The notes under the pieces are model-generated. The model did no database searches and had not been told where the DNA came from. It was given only the letters and a program-made list of their open reading frames with translations. Shown here piece after piece: positions 59,810 through 64,000 of a stretch of DNA of 64,000 nt. The position numbers were made by a program, and so were the translations under genes. The DNA lies in assembly GCA_036562765.1 (NCBI GenBank), contig DATCJO010000009.1, positions 120,691 to 184,690 on the forward strand, in the 5' to 3' direction. The stretch's first letter is position 1. Each line of letters starts with the position of its first letter. This stretch comes from JAAYFT01 sp036562765 (GTDB lineage Bacteria > Bacillota > Clostridia > Tissierellales > Tissierellaceae).

Positions 59810-61972
59810 CTATGTCCCATCAAATTCAACTACAATTTTTCTATTAATATCTATTATAGCTCCAGGATTAGGGTCTTGGAATTTTGCTTTTCCTTCTCCT
59901 TTTAATTCATAGTTTAGATTTAAATTATCAAGTATTTTTATTACTTCTTGTTTATCTTTTCCAATTAAATCTGGCATTATTATAGTTTCTGCTTCATTTA
60001 TATTCAAATATAAATCCACAATGGAGCCCTTTTGTACTTCAGTATCTGGCAATGGGAATTGATCTATAACAACTGAATCAGAAGTCAAGTTCAAATATTC
60101 AGTGGTATATCTTAATCCAATTTCTGTTAAGGTCTTTCCAGCATCGCCAATCTTCATATTCCTAACATCTGGCACCTTAACAGTTTCAGTCATCATTTTC
60201 TTTTCTTCTTCAGTATATATAGGTGTAACTTCAAGATAATTTAATGTATCTTCTAAAATTTCCTTTGCAACAGGTGCAGCTATGGTTCCACCATAATACT
60301 GACCAGCACTGGGCTCATCTATTACAACCAATAAAGCTATTTTGGGATCATCTACTGGAGCTACAGCTACAAAAGATGCTATGTATTTTCCTTGAGCATA
60401 TCTACCATCAATAATCTTTTGAGCAGTACCAGTTTTCCCGCCTACTCTCATGCCAGGAATATATGCTTTGGCACCAGTACCATCTCTTACTACTTCTTCC
60501 ATCATTTCTAACATTGTCTTTGATGTAGATTCAGATATAACCTTTCTCTTTACTACAGGCTCAAAGGTCTTTACGACATTTCCTTCACTATCTATTAATT
60601 CTTTAACTAATCTTGGTTCCATTAAATTCCCGCCATTGGCAATTGCACAAGCAGCATTGATTAATTGCAATGGGGTTACTGCTATTCCATGACCATAAGA
60701 CATTGTAGCCAAGTTGACTTCTTTAATATTCTCCGCACTTTGAGGTACAATGCCTGCTTGCTCTCCATTCAAGTCAATACCAGTATTTTCTCCAAATCCA
60801 AAGGCCTTTATATATTTTAATAATAATTCTTTGCCTACTTGCCTTCCTAAACTTACAAAAGCCACATTGCAGCTATTATTTAAAGCTTCTACTAAGGTTT
60901 GGTCTCCATGGGGATTATACCATTGGGCACATCTTAAAACAACTCCTTTAATATCCCTTACAAATCCATTGCAATAATAATGAGAATTTGGTGTAGCAAT
61001 ATTTTCTTCCAATGCTGCTGCAGCTGTAATTATCTTAAATGTGGAACCTGGTTCATACACATCACTTATGGCACCATTTCTCCACATTTCATACCATTTT
61101 TCCAATAGCTCATCTTGGCTTAAATTAGCCCAACTTTCTTTAAGCCCTTCATCTAAAGGTTCCCTGGGATTATTGGGATCATAATCAGGCTTATTTGTTA
61201 ATGCCAAAATATCCCCTGTCATAGGGTCCATTGCTATTATGGTTACTCTTTTAGCCTTATTAACTGTTAATGCTTTTTCAGCTGCCTTTTCTACAAAATG
61301 TTGAATTGTTTCATCAATAGTGGTTACTATTGATAATCCATCCGATGCTTCATAGATTTTTTCATCGCCAAAAGGCAACTGCCTACTTGCTGCATCTGTG
61401 GTCTTTACCCATTTCCCTGGTGTGCCAGTTAAATAAGCATCATATGTAAATTCAAGTCCTTCTAATCCATTATTGTCAATATTAGTAAAACCTAAAACAT
61501 GGGCAGCAAAATTCCCATAAGGGTAATATCTTTTATTATCATCAACTATCTCTATTCCTGGTAACTTGAGCTTTCTAAGTTCTTGAGCTTCTTCGTTAGT
61601 TATCCATTGCTTTATCTTTTCTATGCCAACCTTTTTTGTAATTTTTTGATATACATAATCTTCATCAAGATTTAAAATCCTTGCTACTTCCTTGGCAGTT
61701 TTTTCTGGATCTTTTATATCTGGAGGACTGGCCCAAACTGTAGATGCACTAACACTCATAGCCAGTTTCTTACCATTTCTGTCGTATATAATCCCTCGTT
61801 TGGATTTGATCGTTATGCCTTTTGTCCACTGCTCTAATGCTCCTTTTTTTAATTCCTCTCCCTTAACAATTTGCAGAAATCCCAACCTTCCTATTAAAGC
61901 AACATATAATATCATTACCATTACAAGGGCAAAAACTAACCTCTTTTTTGATGAATAGCTGGGTTTTATCAA
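59810..61972 (-). CDS. Class B penicillin-binding protein with two PASTA domains (FtsI/PBP2B or SpoVD type)
   Basis: A 720-residue transpeptidase: an N-terminal membrane anchor (about 11-35), the PBP dimerisation domain, and a transpeptidase domain with catalytic S310 in EPGSTFKI (SxxK), S367-C-N369 (SxN) and K513-T-G (GGKTGTAQ). Two PASTA domains follow at about 597-658 and 663-718. It crosslinks septal peptidoglycan with FtsW. Whether it serves division or spore cortex (SpoVD) is open; it is the only PBP in the cluster. Confidence 0.94.
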   Translation of the reverse strand: MIKPSYSSKKRLVFALVMVMILYVALIGRLGFLQIVKGEELKKGALEQWTKGITIKSKRGIIYDRNGKKLAMSVSASTVWASPPDIKDPEKTAKEVARILNLDEDYVYQKITKKVGIEKIKQWITNEEAQELRKLKLPGIEIVDDNKRYYPYGNFAAHVLGFTNIDNNGLEGLEFTYDAYLTGTPGKWVKTTDAASRQLPFGDEKIYEASDGLSIVTTIDETIQHFVEKAAEKALTVNKAKRVTIIAMDPMTGDILALTNKPDYDPNNPREPLDEGLKESWANLSQDELLEKWYEMWRNGAISDVYEPGSTFKIITAAAALEENIATPNSHYYCNGFVRDIKGVVLRCAQWYNPHGDQTLVEALNNSCNVAFVSLGRQVGKELLLKYIKAFGFGENTGIDLNGEQAGIVPQSAENIKEVNLATMSYGHGIAVTPLQLINAACAIANGGNLMEPRLVKELIDSEGNVVKTFEPVVKRKVISESTSKTMLEMMEEVVRDGTGAKAYIPGMRVGGKTGTAQKIIDGRYAQGKYIASFVAVAPVDDPKIALLVVIDEPSAGQYYGGTIAAPVAKEILEDTLNYLEVTPIYTEEEKKMMTETVKVPDVRNMKIGDAGKTLTEIGLRYTTEYLNLTSDSVVIDQFPLPDTEVQKGSIVDLYLNINEAETIIMPDLIGKDKQEVIKILDNLNLNYELKGEGKAKFQDPNPGAIIDINRKIVVEFDGT

Positions 61973-61984
61973 AATAAATACCCC

Positions 61985-62437
61985 CTAAAAGAAATTCAGT
62001 ACCATGCTCAATATTCTACTCAATTTCCCTACAAAGGTAAGTTCTTCTTTTGGCTCTATTGTATTTTCATCTACATTAACAGTTATGTATACAATTTGAT
62101 CTTCTGTTGGATAGTTCATCCCTAATTTTGTAATTGCATCTTCTTCAATTTTTACCGAAGACTTAATCCTTTCTAACTCAGCTACAAGATTCATCTTTTC
62201 CTTTTCTAGTTCCACTTTTTGCTTTTCTAACTGGGTTAGTTCTTGCCTAATTGAAGTGATTTTGGCATAGCGGGATAAAATTAAGAGAGAAATACCTAAG
62301 AAAATGCAGGGTATGGATAAAGCAAATAGCTTGAGTATGCTATAGTTTTCTTTATTCTTTTTCGCAACCTTTTCTCTTGTTTTTTTCTGAATCTCTCGAT
62401 TTTCTTCAGGGTAATAATTAAATTCTCTTGCTAACAA
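61985..62437 (-). CDS. ftsL: FtsL-like cell division protein
   Basis: A 150-residue bitopic protein: a basic cytoplasmic start, one membrane helix (around 50-68, ILKLFALSIPCIFLGISLLI) and a leucine-zipper-like coiled coil (LTQLEKQKVELEKEKMNLV). Sequence conservation in FtsL is weak, so the call rests on size, topology and the position between rsmH and pbp. The start is TTG after GGGGGAGAATAAA. Confidence 0.82.
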   Translation of the reverse strand: MLAREFNYYPEENREIQKKTREKVAKKNKENYSILKLFALSIPCIFLGISLLILSRYAKITSIRQELTQLEKQKVELEKEKMNLVAELERIKSSVKIEEDAITKLGMNYPTEDQIVYITVNVDENTIEPKEELTFVGKLSRILSMVLNFF

Positions 62438-62466
62438 TTTATTCTCCCCCTTTGTTTTTTAGAACA

Positions 62467-63399
62467 TCAAACTTTCTCCGCTATTCTCAGCTTGGCTGAC
62501 CTAGATCTAGGGTTGCTTTCTACTTCTTCCTTGCTAGGTACTATTGGTTTTCTAGTAATGATCTCTACTTCCCTAACCTTGTTACATATACATTGAGGAA
62601 GTCCTGGAGGACAAGTACAATCTTTGTTTAGTTCCCTGAAAGTATCCTTCACAATTCTGTCTTCTAACGAATGAAAAGTAATTATTGCAATTCTTCCACC
62701 TTTTTTTAATCTTCTTACCATCTTAGGAATTGATTCCTTTAAAACTTCCAGTTCCCCATTGACTTCAATCCTTATTGCTTGAAAAGTCTTCTTAGCTGGA
62801 TGATGCCCTTCTTCCCTTGCTCCCTTGGGTATTGCTTTTTTAATCACGCTCACCAATTCTAAAGTAGTATCTATTGGCTTATTTTTCCTTTCCTCTACGA
62901 TAAATTTTGCAATCCTTCTTGCCCATCGTTCTTCACCATAATCCCAAAGTATTCTTTCCAAATCTTTTTCTGAATACTTATTAACTACATCCCAAGCAGA
63001 AAATTTTTTAGTTTCATCCATCCTCATATCTAAAGGTGCATCCTTGTTATAAGAAAAACCCCGTGTTTCTTCATCTAGCTGATGGGAGGAAACCCCTAAA
63101 TCTAGAAGAATACCATCTACACCATCAATACCTAATTCATCTAGTACTTCATCAATATTCCTAAAGTTGTTGTGAATTAAAATCACCTTATCTTCATGCT
63201 CTTTCAAGACTTCCTTTGCCTTTTCAAGGGCATTTAAATCCTGATCTATTCCTATGAGTTTGCCAGTATCTAACCTCTTTACTATTTCCTTTGAATGACC
63301 TGCTCCGCCTATAGTACCATCAATGTAAATTCCATTAGGTTTTATGTTGAGCCCATCTATGACTTCATTTAAAAGAACAGGAATATGTTTAAATTCCAT
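62467..63399 (-). CDS. rsmH: 16S rRNA (cytosine-1402-N4)-methyltransferase RsmH
   Basis: About 310 residues. The start reads FKHIPVLLNEVIDGLNIKPN, the SAM motif is YIDGTIGGAGHSKEIVKRL, and LLDLGVSSHQLDEETRGFSY and VEVNGEL-type segments are family hallmarks. It methylates C1402 in the ribosomal P site. The frame reaches 63423, overlapping mraZ, but AGGGGGTATAAG precedes the ATG at 63399. Confidence 0.96.
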   Translation of the reverse strand: MEFKHIPVLLNEVIDGLNIKPNGIYIDGTIGGAGHSKEIVKRLDTGKLIGIDQDLNALEKAKEVLKEHEDKVILIHNNFRNIDEVLDELGIDGVDGILLDLGVSSHQLDEETRGFSYNKDAPLDMRMDETKKFSAWDVVNKYSEKDLERILWDYGEERWARRIAKFIVEERKNKPIDTTLELVSVIKKAIPKGAREEGHHPAKKTFQAIRIEVNGELEVLKESIPKMVRRLKKGGRIAIITFHSLEDRIVKDTFRELNKDCTCPPGLPQCICNKVREVEIITRKPIVPSKEEVESNPRSRSAKLRIAEKV

Positions 63400-63412
63400 C
63401 TTATACCCCCTA

Positions 63413-63844
63413 TTAAATTCCAAGCTCTGCCATTTTTTCTGCTATGGCATCATAATTTAAGCTGTCGTCATTATTATACTTATCCCATTCTTCTTTACTC
63501 CAGATTTCAAGCCTTGTAGATACACCTATAATAACTGCTTCCTTTTTTAACTTAGAGTGTTCCCTTAAATTTGGTGGAATAAGAACTCTGCCTTGTTTGT
63601 CCAGTTCACATTCGCAAGCTCCTGAAAAGAAAAATCTAACAAAGGCTCGTGCATCTCTATTAGTAAGTGGTAATTTTTTAAGCTTTTCCTCCAACACAGA
63701 CCATTCAGATTTAGGATATATAAATAAACAGTTATCCAGTCCTTTTGTCATGACAAATACTTCCCCCAACTCAATCCTAAACTTCGAGGGAATTGTAAGC
63801 CTTCCTTTATCATCTAAACTATGTTGATATTCACCAATAAACAT
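63413..63844 (-). CDS. mraZ: Transcriptional regulator MraZ
   Basis: A 143-residue protein with two AbrB-like halves, GEYQHSLDDKGRLTIPSKFR and ACECELDKQGRVLIPPNLRE. MraZ binds repeats upstream of its own gene and controls the dcw operon. A GTG at 63853 is in frame, but the ATG at 63844 gives the usual length and spacing. Three matching repeats lie just upstream. Confidence 0.95.
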   Translation of the reverse strand: MFIGEYQHSLDDKGRLTIPSKFRIELGEVFVMTKGLDNCLFIYPKSEWSVLEEKLKKLPLTNRDARAFVRFFFSGACECELDKQGRVLIPPNLREHSKLKKEAVIIGVSTRLEIWSKEEWDKYNNDDSLNYDAIAEKMAELGI

Positions 63845-63869
63845 ATCAACCACTCACTTATACTTGTTC

Positions 63870-63896
63870 CCACTTTACTCCACTTTCTACCACTTT
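63870..63896 (-). promoter_or_regulatory. MraZ-binding repeats upstream of mraZ
   Basis: AAAGTGG occurs three times on the minus strand with an exact 10-bp period (63896-63890, 63886-63880, 63876-63870). Helically phased GTGG repeats are the known MraZ operator design in E. coli and Mycoplasma. The promoter itself is less clear; TATAGT and TAAAAT candidates lie around 63904-63920. The remaining bases to 64000 show no gene. Confidence 0.75.
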
Positions 63897-64000
63897 ACTA
63901 ATATTTTACACTATATTTTTTAATCATTCCATATCTTTTTTTAAAAATAATTTTAGGGCTTTAGTCATATATTGACAAAAAGCAGTCGTTACAAAAAAAA

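Noticed and set aside
1..64000. CRISPR arrays, insertion sequences, prophage genes, tRNA or rRNA genes
   Set aside because: No regularly spaced repeats, transposase or integrase motifs, or cloverleaf/rRNA sequences were found on reading both strands.

Overview
The window is AT-rich DNA (roughly one third G+C by eye) from a spore-forming, amino-acid-fermenting anaerobic Firmicute. The evidence is the full D-ornithine fermentation operon (ord, ortA, ortB, oraS, oraE, a MutL-like reactivase, ornithine racemase), the sporulation genes spoIIGA-sigE-sigG, T-box leaders, frequent TTG/GTG starts and clostridial gene order. A member of the Tissierellales or a related clostridial order is most likely; the species cannot be named from sequence alone. 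Almost every gene is on the minus strand, so the text order below runs against transcription.

Region 1 (1-15500) is the conserved alaS-ireB-ruvX-yrzB-mltG-trmR-U32 neighbourhood known from Bacillus. Inserted into it are a large unknown membrane protein with an alkaline-phosphatase-like ectodomain (8355-10415), an aldo/keto reductase with a ferredoxin-like tail, a Fur regulator, RNase J, a split LysO lysine exporter and a QueT transporter. Upstream of alaS are an AI-2E-family permease, a small YtxH-like protein and the iscR-iscS-iscU Fe-S operon (15055-17107).

Region 2 (17192-23483) is a small accessory island and contains the window's only plus-strand genes. It holds a cysteine-containing protein of unknown function, a beta-propeller-like protein with a coiled-coil tail, a DUF3343 protein, a GT2 glycosyltransferase, a UDP-ManNAc-type dehydrogenase, and a CgeB-like glycosyltransferase fused to a second copy of the same GT2 module. 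By analogy with B. subtilis cgeAB/cgeCDE it may decorate the spore surface.

Region 3 (23479-34585) holds a threonine dehydrogenase, degV, leuS and asnS (each behind a T-box leader), rarA, an M20 amidohydrolase, an N-acyl-D-amino-acid deacylase and a short FUSC-type membrane protein.

Region 4 (34665-44355) is the ornithine operon. It has a clean sigma-54 (-24/-12) promoter before ord, and directly upstream lies a sigma-54 activator gene (PAS, AAA+, Fis-type HTH) that probably controls it.

Region 5 (44371-63896) is pgeF-nrdR-ymxH-sigG-sigE-spoIIGA followed by the division and cell-wall (dcw) cluster ftsZ-sbp-ylxX-ylxW-divIB-murA-murG-ftsW-murD-mraY-murE-pbp-ftsL-rsmH-mraZ. Its layout resembles B. 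subtilis (no murF or murC inside), but murA stands where B. subtilis has murB and ftsA is absent. Regulatory DNA is readable here: three 10-bp-spaced MraZ boxes, and a spoIIG-type promoter with a 21-bp spacer and an overlapping 0A-like box.

No tRNA, rRNA, CRISPR array, insertion sequence or prophage was recognised. A recurring feature is the inverted repeat whose 3' arm contains the Shine-Dalgarno sequence of the next gene (near 14952, 20384, 45887 and, more weakly, 53604).
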